From DATARH01 sp963773625 (GTDB lineage Bacteria > Pseudomonadota > Alphaproteobacteria > ATCC43930 > CGMCC-115725): a DNA stretch of 64,000 bases. Under the pieces are notes generated by a model. The model had not been told where the DNA came from. It did no database searches and was given only the letters and a program-made list of their open reading frames with translations. This document shows positions 19,450-28,959 of the stretch, in pieces. The translations under genes and the position numbers were made by a program. Position 1 is the stretch's first letter. Each line of letters opens with the position of its first letter. Location: the NCBI GenBank assembly GCA_963773625.1, contig CAVZCJ010000021.1:7904-71903 (forward strand), in the 5' to 3' direction.

Positions 19450-20697
19450 GTGGAAAATCCCTATTACGATCCCGGCGAAACCCGCGATACAGCCGAGCGC
19501 GAAGCGGCGCTGATGGCCGCATTACCGCGCATCGTCGCCGCCGCGCAGCGCAACGCTCAAGCATACCGGAATAGCCTCGCCGGGGTTCGGCCCAACTCCA
19601 TCACCAGCCGGCAGGCGCTTGCGGAACTGCCGTTGACCCGAAAGTCGGAACTGATCGAACTGCAGCGGCGAAACCCACCGTTCGGCGGGTTCACAACCAT
19701 CGCGACAGGCGCCGCATCACGGATTTTCGCCTCACCCGGCCCCATCTACGAGATCGAAGCGCGGCGCCCCGACTTTTTCCGCATGGCGCGCGCGCTCTAT
19801 GCCGCCGGGATCCGCGCCGGCGACGTCATCCACAATACCTTCTCCTATCATCTGACCCCGGCAGGGGCGATGCTGGAAAGCGCCGCGCTGGCACTCGGCT
19901 GCCCCGTTATCCCCGCGGGAACCGGCCAGACCGAGTTGCAGATGAAGACGATTGCCGACTTGCGCCCGGCCGCCTATGTCGGCACGCCCTCATTCTTGAA
20001 AATACTCTGCGACCGCGCTTCCGAAGCCGGCTGCGACATTGGCTCAATCAAGAAGGCACTCGTCGGCGCAGAGGCATTTCCCGCCGTCTTGCGAAACGAA
20101 TTCCGCGATCGCGGGATCGCCGCGATGCAATGTTACGGAACAGCCGATCTTGGGCTCATTGCCTACGAGACCAATGGCCCCGACGGATCACTATGCGCCG
20201 GCATGGTCGTCGATGAAGGGGTCATCCTCGAACTGGTCGAGCCGGGCACCGGCATTCCGGTCGCTTCCGGTGAAGTTGGCGAGGTGGTGGTCACCACTCT
20301 GACACCTGAATATGCGCTCATCCGGTTCGCCACGGGCGATTTGTCGGCGCTGTTGCTTGAACCGAGCCCTTGCGGGCGCACCAACCAGCGCATCAAAGGC
20401 TGGCTCGGCCGTGCCGACCAATCGGCCAAGGTGCGCGGTATGTTCGTCCACCCAATCCAAGTGGGCGAGATCATCCGGCGTCACCCGTCGGTGCGTCACG
20501 CGCGCCTCGTCATCGAGCGGCCGCAAAGTGCTGATGTGATGACCCTGTTCATCGAGACCCAAGCGCCTGACGAAGCGGTGGCGATCGCTGCCACCGCGCA
20601 GGCGGTGACCAAGCTGCGCACCGAGGTCAACTGCGTTTCGGCGGGCAGTCTGCCGCAGGACGGCAAGCTGATCGAAGACCGCCGCCCAATTGGATAG
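19450..20697 (+). CDS. phenylacetate-CoA ligase-like adenylate-forming enzyme
   Basis: A protein of about 415 residues in the AMP-binding superfamily, of the short PaaK-like type. It has YYDPGETRD near the start, NTFSYHLTPAGAMLE, the CoA-ligase segment QCYGTADLGLIAYE in place of the usual YG(T/S)TE motif, and the hinge GWLGRADQSAKVRGMFVHP. The classical P-loop SSGTTG is replaced by ATGAASRIFASPGP, so nucleotide binding may differ from PaaK. The GTG at 19450 has a strong upstream GGGGGAGG; an earlier TTG at 19411 has none. A hairpin with stems TTGGGG/CCCCAA follows the stop. The acyl substrate is not known. Confidence 0.78.
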   Translation: MENPYYDPGETRDTAEREAALMAALPRIVAAAQRNAQAYRNSLAGVRPNSITSRQALAELPLTRKSELIELQRRNPPFGGFTTIATGAASRIFASPGPIYEIEARRPDFFRMARALYAAGIRAGDVIHNTFSYHLTPAGAMLESAALALGCPVIPAGTGQTELQMKTIADLRPAAYVGTPSFLKILCDRASEAGCDIGSIKKALVGAEAFPAVLRNEFRDRGIAAMQCYGTADLGLIAYETNGPDGSLCAGMVVDEGVILELVEPGTGIPVASGEVGEVVVTTLTPEYALIRFATGDLSALLLEPSPCGRTNQRIKGWLGRADQSAKVRGMFVHPIQVGEIIRRHPSVRHARLVIERPQSADVMTLFIETQAPDEAVAIAATAQAVTKLRTEVNCVSAGSLPQDGKLIEDRRPIG

Positions 20698-20774
20698 CGA
20701 ATTTTGGGGTTCTCGAATTCATCAATTCGCCCCAATTTGTTCAACGCGGTGACGCAATCAGCAGGCAGGTTCGT

Positions 20775-20885
20775 ATGGGTAAGGCTATGCCTTACAGGTT
20801 TGTCCCCCAAACCTTGCATCCGGCCGAGTTGCTCGGACGGGAGCGACGCGGCTCCGGGACTCCCCCTCCGGAGCCGCCTTTTTTT
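20775..20885 (+). ncRNA. multi-hairpin structured RNA with C-rich loops, ending in a terminator
   Basis: Four hairpins lie end to end. The first is GTAAGGC-TAT-GCCTTAC (20779-20795). The second is AGGTTTG-TCCCC-CAAACCT (20796-20814). The third has arms CCGGCCGAG and CTCGGACGG around TTG (20820-20840). The fourth is the terminator (20848-20877 plus T tract). Two loops expose runs of C, as in the alphaproteobacterial alpha-r14 / cuckoo sRNAs that target Shine-Dalgarno sequences, but I cannot confirm membership. No ORF fits this stretch. The terminator ends 8 bases before the ccmA start, so the RNA is either an independent sRNA or a ccm leader with attenuation. Confidence 0.55.
20848..20885 (+). 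terminator. intrinsic terminator immediately before ccmA
   Basis: GCGGCTCCGG and CCGGAGCCGC form a perfect 10-bp stem with loop GACTCCCCCT, followed by seven T residues. It would end the structured RNA; if transcription of ccmA starts upstream, it would act as an attenuator. Confidence 0.85.
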
Positions 20886-20893
20886 CCTGGCTG

Positions 20894-21559
20894 GTGGCGT
20901 TGACGGCGTTCTCGGCGGATGGCGATCTTGTCGCTGAGGATTTGGCTTGCCGGCGCGGCGAACGGCTCGTCTTCGCGCGACTGTCTCTGACCCTACCACC
21001 GGGAGGCGCTTTGGTACTCACCGGAGCCAATGGCAGCGGAAAGTCGAGCCTGTTGCGGCTCTTGGCAACGTTGCTGACGCCGGTAACGGGCCGGCTGCTG
21101 TGGGACGGTGCGCCAGTGCGAGACGATCTGTCTGCCTATCGCGCGCGGCTTCACTATGTCGGCCACCTCGATGCGATAAAGCCCGCCCTTCGCGTCCGCG
21201 AAACACTCGCCTTCTGGGCACAAACGCGCGGCATCGGGGCAGCGTTGGTTGACCGCGCGCTTGCCGTGTTCGGCCTTGACCCGATTGTTGATTGGCCGTG
21301 CCGGTGGCTATCAGCCGGGCAGCGGCGGCGCCTGGCACTTGCCCGCCTCGTCGCCACTCCAGCGCCGCTTTGGCTGCTCGACGAGCCTGGTGCGGCGCTC
21401 GACGCCGATGGCGAGGCGCGCCTGGAAGCTGCGATCGCCGGGCATCGCGATAGTGGCGGGCGCGTCATTGTGGCGACACACCAGCCGATCGCGCTCTCCG
21501 GCGGCAGTGAGTTGCGGCTTGGCGACTTCGCCGTCGCCGACGCCTTCGTTGACTCCTAG
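20894..21559 (+). CDS. ccmA: heme exporter ATP-binding protein CcmA
   Basis: A 221-residue ABC ATPase, the expected length for CcmA. Visible motifs are LACRRGERLVF near the start, Walker A GANGSGKSSLLR, the signature LSAGQRRRLALARL, Walker B PLWLLDEPGAALD and the switch His in VATHQPI. With CcmB and CcmC it forms the complex that frees holo-CcmE heme chaperone in cytochrome c maturation system I. GTG 20894 is the earliest in-frame start; TTG 20900 is an alternative, and neither has a clear Shine-Dalgarno because the T tract of the terminator lies just upstream. It opens the ccmABCDE cluster. Confidence 0.93.
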   Translation: MALTAFSADGDLVAEDLACRRGERLVFARLSLTLPPGGALVLTGANGSGKSSLLRLLATLLTPVTGRLLWDGAPVRDDLSAYRARLHYVGHLDAIKPALRVRETLAFWAQTRGIGAALVDRALAVFGLDPIVDWPCRWLSAGQRRRLALARLVATPAPLWLLDEPGAALDADGEARLEAAIAGHRDSGGRVIVATHQPIALSGGSELRLGDFAVADAFVDS

Positions 21560-21561
21560 GA

Positions 21562-22224
21562 ATGTTGGCCTATTTCGGCCTGTTTCGACGCGAAATTCTG
21601 CTCGCCTGGCGCCAGGGCGGCGAGATCGGTCTTGCGCTCGGTTTTTTCGTGCTCGTCGTCTTGTTGTTTCCGTTGGGCGTTGGCCCGGAGGCGGAGATCC
21701 TGAGCCGCATCGGCGCCGGGGTCATCTGGGCAGCGGCACTGCTTGCCGCGGTGCTGAGTTTGGACCGGCTGTTCGCCGGTGACCATGGTGATGGCGGTCT
21801 CGATCTGATGGCTTTGTCGGTGATGCCGCTGGAGGGCGTCGTCCTCGTCAAGTGCGCCGCGCATTGGGTGACGACGGGCTTGCCGCTTGTCGTGCTGAGC
21901 CCGTTTCTGGCACTGCTGTTCAATCTCGACATCGCGGCGATCCCGATCCTGGTCGTTGGTTTGTTGATCGGTACCCCGGCTCTCAGCCTGTTGGGCGCGA
22001 TCGCTGCGGCGCTGACCCTCGGCGCCCGGCGGCCAGGGGTGTTGTCCTCTCTGTTGGTGTTGCCGCTCTACATACCGGTGCTGATTTTCGGTGCCGGCGC
22101 CGCTGAGGCGAGTGTCTCCGACGGCGCTCGGCCGCACCTTCTGCTGCTCGCCGCGCTGAGCCTCGCCGCGTTGCCGCTGGCTCCGTTCGCCACGGCGGCA
22201 GCGCTACGTCAGGCCCTTGATTGA
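21562..22224 (+). CDS. ccmB: heme exporter permease CcmB
   Basis: A 220-residue membrane protein with about six hydrophobic segments and the CcmB start MLAYFGLFRREILLAWRQGG. It also has SLDRLFAGDHGDGGLDLMAL, a well-conserved CcmB block. It is the membrane partner of CcmA in system I. The start codon is 2 bases after the ccmA stop. A 77-base gap follows before ccmC, which is wider than elsewhere in the cluster. Confidence 0.93.
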   Translation: MLAYFGLFRREILLAWRQGGEIGLALGFFVLVVLLFPLGVGPEAEILSRIGAGVIWAAALLAAVLSLDRLFAGDHGDGGLDLMALSVMPLEGVVLVKCAAHWVTTGLPLVVLSPFLALLFNLDIAAIPILVVGLLIGTPALSLLGAIAAALTLGARRPGVLSSLLVLPLYIPVLIFGAGAAEASVSDGARPHLLLLAALSLAALPLAPFATAAALRQALD

Positions 22225-22301
22225 ACGCTGCTCGCTTAAATGTCGCGGTAACCCGCCATGCGGTACAAAGCGGCGATGGAACGCCTATCTAGATTGCGAC
22301 G

Positions 22302-23057
22302 ATGATATCGCGCTTGGCCAATCCGACTCGCTTTATGAAGACGAGCGGTGCTGTGTTGCCGACGTTGACGGGCGCGACGGCGCTCCTGCTATTGGTTGGG
22401 CTCTATCTCGCGCTCTTTGTCGCACCGCCCGATTACCAGCAGGGCGAGAGCGTGCGGATCATGTTCGTCCACGTGCCCGCGGCGATCATGGCCGAAGGCG
22501 TCTATTACTTTGTCGCGCTGGCGAGCTTTGTCGCGTTGGTTTGGCGGCATCCGCTTGCCGATATCGGTGCGCAGGCGGCAGCACCGCTCGGCGCCGCATT
22601 CACATTGGTCTGTCTGATCACCGGCTCACTATGGGGTCGGCCGATGTGGGGCACCTGGTGGGTGTGGGATGCGCGTCTGACGTCGGTTCTGGTGCTGTTC
22701 TTTCTCTATCTCGGCTATATCGCGCTCGCGAACGCATTCGACGATGCCAGCCGCGGTTCGCGCGCCGCTTCGGTCCTGGCGCTGATCGGCGTTGTCGACC
22801 TGCCGATCATCAAGTTTTCGGTCAACTGGTGGAATACGCTGCACCAACCGGCCAGCATCCTGCGCGCCGGCGGCCCGACAATCGACAAGTCGATGCTGGT
22901 GCCGCTCATGATCATGGCCCTCGGCTACCTGCTGTTGTTCGTGACCTTGCTGCTGGTACGGATGCGAACCGCGCTCAACGAGCGCAGGGCGCGAGCCGTG
23001 CAGTTATCGGCGGTGGTTGCTCCGCCTCCCGCCGACGCGAGCCCGGCGCTGCGATGA
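22302..23057 (+). CDS. ccmC: heme handling protein CcmC
   Basis: This 251-residue integral membrane protein carries the tryptophan-rich WWD heme-handling motif GRPMWGTWWVWDARLTS. Conserved His residues flank it in MFVHVPAAIM and WWNTLHQPASI, the usual axial-ligand positions. CcmC loads heme onto CcmE in the periplasm. Its stop overlaps the ccmD start as ATGA at 23054-23057, implying coupled translation. Confidence 0.95.
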   Translation: MISRLANPTRFMKTSGAVLPTLTGATALLLLVGLYLALFVAPPDYQQGESVRIMFVHVPAAIMAEGVYYFVALASFVALVWRHPLADIGAQAAAPLGAAFTLVCLITGSLWGRPMWGTWWVWDARLTSVLVLFFLYLGYIALANAFDDASRGSRAASVLALIGVVDLPIIKFSVNWWNTLHQPASILRAGGPTIDKSMLVPLMIMALGYLLLFVTLLLVRMRTALNERRARAVQLSAVVAPPPADASPALR

Positions 23058-23221
23058 GCGGCTTCAGTCAATGGTGGGCGATGGGCGGTTACGCCGCCTT
23101 CGTCTGGCCCGCTTACGGGGTTGCGGTGGCGACACTCGGCGGCGCCGCCGGGCAATCGTGGTGGCGGTACCGCGCCAGCCGGCGCGCACTCGACCGGCTG
23201 CGGGGCGGATCGCGCCAGTAG
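23054..23221 (+). CDS. ccmD: heme exporter small subunit CcmD
   Basis: This 55-residue protein begins MSGFSQWWAMGGYAAFVWPA, one transmembrane helix with the Tyr typical of CcmD, followed by a basic tail (RYRASRRALDRLRGG). CcmD joins the CcmABC complex and is needed for release of holo-CcmE. It overlaps ccmC by 4 bases and ends 2 bases before ccmE. Confidence 0.9.
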   Translation: MSGFSQWWAMGGYAAFVWPAYGVAVATLGGAAGQSWWRYRASRRALDRLRGGSRQ

Positions 23222-23223
23222 TC

Positions 23224-23703
23224 ATGAAGCGCAAGCATAGGCGGCTCGCGATCGCATTGTTGGGCCTCGCCGCGTTGGGCGGCGCGACCGCGCTGGTGTT
23301 GGCGGCATTCAGCGACAATCTGGTGTTCTTTTATAGCCCGACCGAGCTGGCGGCGAAACCGCACACCGGCCAGCGTATACGCATCGGCGGGCTGGTCGAG
23401 CTTCAGAGCCTGACGCACGAAGATGGACGGCGGGTCTCTTTTCGTGTCACCGATGGCAAGACCGATGTTGCGGTCACCTATGAGGGCGTGTTGCCCGACC
23501 TCTTCCGCGAGGGGCAGGGCGTGGTTGCCGAAGGGCGGCTTGGCTCCGACGGCATTTTTGTCGCTCGCACCGTGCTGGCTAAGCACGACGAACGCTATAT
23601 GCCTCCGGAGGTTGTCGACGCGCTGAAGAAGAGCGGGCATTGGCAGGAAAGCGGCGCCGATCCCAGCGCGCTCGCCGGCCGCCCGCCGGCTCACATGCCC
23701 TAA
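23224..23703 (+). CDS. ccmE: cytochrome c-type heme chaperone CcmE
   Basis: A 159-residue protein with a single N-terminal membrane anchor (LAIALLGLAALGGATALVLAA) and a periplasmic OB-fold. The covalent heme site reads VLAKHDERYMPPEV, the HxxxY form of CcmE in which the His is the heme-binding residue. RIRIGGLVE and VTYEGVLPDLFREGQGVVAEG are typical family blocks. CcmF and CcmH genes would be expected next but are absent here; the cluster ends against a convergent acetyltransferase gene. Confidence 0.95.
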   Translation: MKRKHRRLAIALLGLAALGGATALVLAAFSDNLVFFYSPTELAAKPHTGQRIRIGGLVELQSLTHEDGRRVSFRVTDGKTDVAVTYEGVLPDLFREGQGVVAEGRLGSDGIFVARTVLAKHDERYMPPEVVDALKKSGHWQESGADPSALAGRPPAHMP

Positions 23704-24254
23704 GAAGATGGCCCGGATTCGGCGCTGGCGATGGCTGACAGGAATTTGGGCAGGTCGCGCCAGCCGTAGCCCGACGCGGCAACTTGCATGCCATTGAAGG
23801 GTAGTAGTTTTCGGCGAACTTCCTTGCCGCCGAGCCGCTGATAGAAGAACCGGGCGGGGTTTTCGCGTAGCACCCAGATGACCGCCGAGGAATGACCTTC
23901 GGCGACGAGTCGGGCGAACATCGCCAGCAGAAGACGGCGGCCAATGCCCTGATTCTGCCAATCGGGCGCGACGTAGAGAGTGAAAACCTCGCTCGTGAAC
24001 CCGGGTTCGCCGCGGCACTTGCCGCAGCTGCCAAAACCGACAATCTCGCCGTCGGCGGTGACCGCGACGCGCACGTCCTTAGGCTCACGGCGGATTACAT
24101 GGGCCCAGCCGATCGCTCGCCGCTCCGACGTCAAACCGGCGAGATACGGGGTGTCGAGGATGCCTGCGTAGGTCGCCTGCCAAGTCTCGACATCGAGCCG
24201 AGCGATCGGACCAGCATCCTCGAGCCGGGCGGAGCGGATCGTGATCTCATCCAT
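23700..24254 (-). CDS. GNAT family N-acetyltransferase
   Basis: A protein of about 184 residues with the acetyl-CoA site VAPDWQNQGIGRRLL (R/Q-x-x-G-x-G/A) and the fold marker ENPARFFYQRLGG. The start MDEITIRSARLEDAGPIA at 24254 is preferred over the earlier ATG at 24287 because it matches the usual first strand. Its stop overlaps the ccmE stop by 3 bases in convergent orientation. The substrate cannot be deduced. Confidence 0.85.
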   Translation of the reverse strand: MDEITIRSARLEDAGPIARLDVETWQATYAGILDTPYLAGLTSERRAIGWAHVIRREPKDVRVAVTADGEIVGFGSCGKCRGEPGFTSEVFTLYVAPDWQNQGIGRRLLLAMFARLVAEGHSSAVIWVLRENPARFFYQRLGGKEVRRKLLPFNGMQVAASGYGWRDLPKFLSAIASAESGPSS

Positions 24255-24339
24255 CCTATCGCCATTCTGCCCGTTTTTGGCGCGCATGGGGAGGGCGCGC
24301 GCAGTGGCATGTGACGACAGCGGCCACTATCTTTGCACT

Positions 24340-24921
24340 ATGAACGCAACCCGGCTTCTCTTTCTCGGTATCGTTTGCACGGCATTGCTGCCGTATACGG
24401 CCAATGCGGCAAACAAACCCAAAGCCAAGCCGGGGCCGGCGAGCCAAGCCGCTTCGCCCACCGCGGACCCGGGTCCGGCGAAAGTGCTCGGTAGCGGGGG
24501 TTCCTGGACCGCCTACATGGCGCAGAACAAGGCGGGTAAGGTCTGCTATCTTGTCAGCCAGCCGGCGAAGAGCGAGCCGGCCAATCTGAAACGCAACACC
24601 GTCATGGCGACCGTAACGCACCGGACCGAGGACAAGGTGTCCAACGTTGTCAGCTTCGATGAAGGCTATCCGCTGAACGATGGCGACGACGTTATCCTCG
24701 AGGTCGGCAAGGACAAGTTCACGCTGTTCGCCAAAGACGACAGCGCCTGGGCACGCACTTCCGACCTGGACCAGCAGATCGTCACCGCGCTCGCCCGGGA
24801 AAAAGGCGCGGTGATCAAGGGAAAATCGAAAAAGGGCCACGTGACGACCGATACCTATTCACTTGCCGGGTTTGCCAAGGCGCTGGCGCTCATCGATCAG
24901 GCTTGCGATGTCAAGCGCTAG
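24340..24921 (+). CDS. invasion-associated locus B (IalB)-like periplasmic protein
   Basis: A 193-residue protein with a clear signal peptide (RLLFLGIVCTALLPYTANA). A Lys/Pro/Ala linker is followed by an IalB domain with GSWTAYMAQNKAGKVCYLVS and ATVTHRTEDKVSNVVSFDEG. IalB-like proteins are widespread in alphaproteobacteria and are exported; outside Bartonella their role is not settled. It overlaps the rlmN start by 14 bases, so the two are probably cotranscribed, an arrangement common in this group. Confidence 0.85.
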   Translation: MNATRLLFLGIVCTALLPYTANAANKPKAKPGPASQAASPTADPGPAKVLGSGGSWTAYMAQNKAGKVCYLVSQPAKSEPANLKRNTVMATVTHRTEDKVSNVVSFDEGYPLNDGDDVILEVGKDKFTLFAKDDSAWARTSDLDQQIVTALAREKGAVIKGKSKKGHVTTDTYSLAGFAKALALIDQACDVKR

Positions 24922-26038
24922 GATTTCGCCGGAAGGCGCCGATGTGCACGCCTGTCGCGACCTGGTTGGCTTGGGTCGCGCCGAACTGGCGGCCGAGATG
25001 GCGGGTTTCGGCGCGGAGCCGTTTCGGGCGCGGCAGCTTTGGCACTGGATCTATCATCGCGGCGTCAGCGATTTCGCGGCGATGACCAATCTGGCCAAGC
25101 CGTTTCGCGAGCGGCTTGCCGCCCGCTACGTCTTGGGTCGGCCGGAGGTTGCCACCGCGCAGATCTCGCGCGACGGCACCAGAAAGTGGCTGCTTCGCTT
25201 TGCCGACGGACAGGAGGTCGAGACCGTCCACATCCCCGAGGAGGATCGCGGCACGCTCTGCGTCTCGTCGCAGGTCGGCTGCACCCTAACCTGCCGCTTT
25301 TGCCACACCGGCACCCAGCGGTTGGTGCGCAATCTTGGCGTCGCCGAAATCGTGGGACAGGTGATGTTGGCGCGCGACGCGCTCGGCGAATGGCCGTCGC
25401 CACAGGAAGATCGCCAACTCACCAACATCGTGCTGATGGGGATGGGCGAGCCGCTCTATAATTTCGACAATGTCGCCGCGGCGATGAAGATCGTCATGGA
25501 CCCCGAAGGGCTGGCGATCTCGCGGCGCAAGATCACTCTGTCGACGGCCGGCGTGGTGCCGATGATCGCGCGCTGCGGCAGCGAAATCGGCGTCAATCTG
25601 GCGATCTCGCTGCACGCGGTCAGGGACGAGCTTCGCGACGTGTTGGTGCCGCTCAACCGGAAATACCCTATTGCCACGCTGCTGGATGCCTGCCGCACCT
25701 ATCCCGGGTCGAGCAACGCCCGCCGGATTACCTTCGAATATGTGATGCTGAAGGAGATCAACGACAGCCCGGCCGAGGCGCGCGAACTGGTGCGTTTGTT
25801 GAGGGGCATCCCGGCCAAGGTCAATCTGATCCCGTTCAACCCCTGGCCCGGCGCCCCATACGAGTGCTCGACCGACAAAGCGATCGCGGCCTTCTCGGAT
25901 GTCGTCTTCGCCGCCGGCTACTCGGCGCCGGTGCGCACGCCGCGCGGCCGCGACATCCTCGCCGCCTGCGGCCAGCTGAAATCGACCAGCGTCAAGGCGC
26001 GGCGCAGCGAGCGCGAGCCAGCCTCGGCTTTGGCCTAG
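24908..26038 (+). CDS. rlmN: dual-specificity RNA methyltransferase RlmN
   Basis: A 376-residue radical SAM enzyme that methylates C2 of A2503 in 23S rRNA and of A37 in some tRNAs. The cluster motif is C-x3-C-x2-C in GCTLTCRFCHTGTQ, the family marker is LMGMGEPLYN, and the methyl-carrier Cys lies in RTPRGRDILAACGQL. Cys in LCVSSQVGC and the segment KVNLIPFNPWPG complete the signature. The ATG at 24908 overlaps the ialB end and has no better competitor. It is followed by a convergent small gene that shares its stop region. Confidence 0.95.
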   Translation: MSSARISPEGADVHACRDLVGLGRAELAAEMAGFGAEPFRARQLWHWIYHRGVSDFAAMTNLAKPFRERLAARYVLGRPEVATAQISRDGTRKWLLRFADGQEVETVHIPEEDRGTLCVSSQVGCTLTCRFCHTGTQRLVRNLGVAEIVGQVMLARDALGEWPSPQEDRQLTNIVLMGMGEPLYNFDNVAAAMKIVMDPEGLAISRRKITLSTAGVVPMIARCGSEIGVNLAISLHAVRDELRDVLVPLNRKYPIATLLDACRTYPGSSNARRITFEYVMLKEINDSPAEARELVRLLRGIPAKVNLIPFNPWPGAPYECSTDKAIAAFSDVVFAAGYSAPVRTPRGRDILAACGQLKSTSVKARRSEREPASALA

Positions 26039-26205
26039 TCGTCGTCGGTGACGAGACCGCCGGCGGTGGGATATCCGCCATGCTTGTGGCGGAGCTTATC
26101 ATGCGGGCGCGACTGGGAATACCACGAGGCCCATGCCAGCACCGCGCCCAGGGTGACAAATACCCCGACGATCAGCGCCAGGACCGCAATTTGACTGTAA
26201 GTCAT
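26035..26205 (-). CDS. 56-aa single-span membrane protein downstream of an FNR box
   Basis: The ORF starts at an ATG with a strong ribosome site (CGGAGAAGAAC) and encodes MTYSQIAVLALIVGVFVTLG, one membrane helix, then a short soluble tail with basic residues (RPHDKLRHKHGG) and a final acidic DDD. The stop overlaps the rlmN stop by 3 bases. A perfect FNR-type palindrome (26260-26273) sits 55 bases upstream, so oxygen-linked expression is likely. I do not recognise the family. Size, topology and control recall small accessory subunits of respiratory oxidases such as CcoQ or CydX, but that is only an analogy. Confidence 0.75.
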   Translation of the reverse strand: MTYSQIAVLALIVGVFVTLGAVLAWASWYSQSRPHDKLRHKHGGYPTAGGLVTDDD

Positions 26206-26259
26206 TGTTCTTCTCCGATCTAATCGACCGGAGCTAACCGCAGTTATGTCGGCGACTCC

Positions 26260-26273
26260 TTGATTTAAATCAA
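26260..26273 (-). promoter_or_regulatory. perfect FNR/ANR-type box
   Basis: TTGAT-TTAA-ATCAA is an exact, symmetric match to the FNR consensus. It lies 55 bases upstream of the 56-aa membrane protein start and 19 bases beyond the stop of the next leftward gene, which makes the small gene the obvious target. Confidence 0.72.
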
Positions 26274-26291
26274 ACCAAGTGCCGGACCGCG

Positions 26292-26663
26292 CTACCGCTT
26301 GCGCCAGCTAAACGTATAGAGGCACCGGTTTGACGCGCCGCTCGCGGTAAGAACGCCCGATCCATCGATCTGGCCCTCATAGCGTACGTTGTCGGGAGAA
26401 TGATGCATGACGACGTGGCCATCAGCTCCAACGGTTCCCTGGAACGCCCCACCGGCCGACGATTGAATAGCGCCATTGGAGATCGAAACCGGGGCCGGTG
26501 CTCCGACCGGAGGGCAGCGGGTTCCTCCGGCCTCGCTGCTGTTTCCGGACACACCCGCGTAGGTGCCGTCGAACTTGCTCGTCGCGGTCTGTGCTTCCAC
26601 CAGCGTGGGGGTGGCCAGCACCATTGCCGAGATTGTGAGGCCTATGCGAAACAGCGTGCGCAT
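26292..26663 (-). CDS. secreted hypothetical protein, 123 aa
   Basis: A clear signal peptide (RTLFRIGLTISAMVLATPTL, cut near VEAQ) and an excellent ribosome site (CCGGAGGAAAGC) set the start at 26663; earlier in-frame codons do not fit. The mature part begins SKFDGTYAGVSGNSSEAGG and ends CLYTFSWRKR. Four cysteines in the full length could form disulfides. The FDGTY...G pattern, with a G-rich middle, is seen in many small alphaproteobacterial periplasmic proteins of unknown role. It is divergent from argG, with about 70 bases between them. Confidence 0.8.
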   Translation of the reverse strand: MRTLFRIGLTISAMVLATPTLVEAQTATSKFDGTYAGVSGNSSEAGGTRCPPVGAPAPVSISNGAIQSSAGGAFQGTVGADGHVVMHHSPDNVRYEGQIDGSGVLTASGASNRCLYTFSWRKR

Positions 26664-26735
26664 GCTTTCCTCCGGTTTTTCGCGTGGACGTGCGGTTGTT
26701 TGGCCAAGGCGAACGCGTTTGACAAGGGAAAACCG

Positions 26736-27958
<1,223 letters not shown>

Positions 27959-27962
<4 letters not shown>

Positions 27963-28267
27963 GGGCGAAGCTCGCCGACCAAGGGCATCAACCGCCGCAT
28001 CAGCTCCGCGGGCTCGCCAGCGACAAACACGACCTTGTTGCGGCTTTTGACCCCAGCGACAACGGACAGATCGCGACGGGGCAACCGCCATTGCTTCGCC
28101 AACAAACGGAGCAACGCTTCGTTGGCTTGATTGTCGACTGGCGGCGCGGTCACCGCGACCCGCAGAGTCCCATCAGCCGCACCGCCGATCCGCTCGGCGC
28201 TTGCCCGCGGCGTCAGGCGAACCGCGAGCCGCACCCCGCCAGCCGCCGTCCTAAGGCAGGTAACCAA
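27959..28267 (-). CDS. DUF167 / YggU family protein
   Basis: A 102-residue protein with the YggU core LAVRLTPRASAERIGG, VAVTAPPVDNQANEALLRLL and SVVAGVKSRNKVVFVAG. Members are small alpha/beta proteins of unknown biochemical role. The earliest start is a TTG at 28267 that overlaps the yggT end by 17 bases; the yggT-yggU pairing is widely conserved. A later GTG in the first strand is possible. Confidence 0.88.
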
Positions 28268-28553
28268 CGAGGTAGGGCGCTATATCTTCATTGATGAGCA
28301 CCCGAACGAAATACAGGATGAGGATCAGCACCACCGGGGATATGTCCAACCCGCCAAAGTTCGGCAGAATAGAGCGTATTGGCCGCAAGGCGGGCTCGGT
28401 GATCCGATAGAGGAAGTCGCCAATAACGGAGACAGTCCGATTGTAGCGGTTGATGACGCCGAAGGCGAGCAACCACGAGAGGATCGCCTGGCCAATGAGC
28501 AGCCAGACGTAAATCTCGATGATCGTATTTAGCAACCAGAGAATCGCGCGCAT
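28251..28553 (-). CDS. YggT family membrane protein
   Basis: A 100-residue protein with two hydrophobic hairpins: MRAILWLLNTIIEIYVWLLI near the start and ISPVVLILILYFVRVLI near the end. The YggT signature FLYRITEPALRPIRSILPN lies between them. Members are implicated in osmotic tolerance and in cell-division-linked membrane functions, without a settled mechanism. It is cotranscribed with yggU downstream. Confidence 0.88.
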   Translation of the reverse strand: MRAILWLLNTIIEIYVWLLIGQAILSWLLAFGVINRYNRTVSVIGDFLYRITEPALRPIRSILPNFGGLDISPVVLILILYFVRVLINEDIAPYLVGYLP

Positions 28554-28694
28554 CCGATAGTCCGCCGAACACCAAGTGCGCGGGACGGTAGCCGCCCAAT
28601 AGGCGATCCGCAAGCGCGGCTGCCGTGCGACCTGAGGACGGGTTTCACCAATGATTCCACGGCCAACGTCGTCCTCGCATTGCCGGGGGTGTGC

Positions 28695-28723
28695 TTGACA
28701 GCCCGGCACCCCTTGCTCATAGT
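28695..28723 (+). promoter_or_regulatory. promoter of tRNA-Ala
   Basis: TTGACA (28695-28700), a 17-base spacer and CATAGT (28718-28723) form a good sigma-70-type promoter. It would start transcription near 28730, about 40 bases before the tRNA. Confidence 0.65.
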
Positions 28724-28769
28724 CCGCCCCGCCCCAAAGCGGGGCAACCGACTGGAATTTGGGCGAATC

Positions 28770-28854
<85 letters not shown>

Positions 28855-28959
28855 AGACATCAAAAATCACCTATATATCAACAGCGTGTTTCTAGCGCTC
28901 TGTCTTTGCGTACCCTGGATCGTACCCAGCTTGCGTACCCAAGAGAGAAAGGGCGCTGA

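Noticed and set aside
28908..28943. Tandem GCGTACCC words after the tRNA as integrase remains
   Set aside because: The words are short and no frame here gives integrase catalytic motifs. They are mentioned only as a weak hint.
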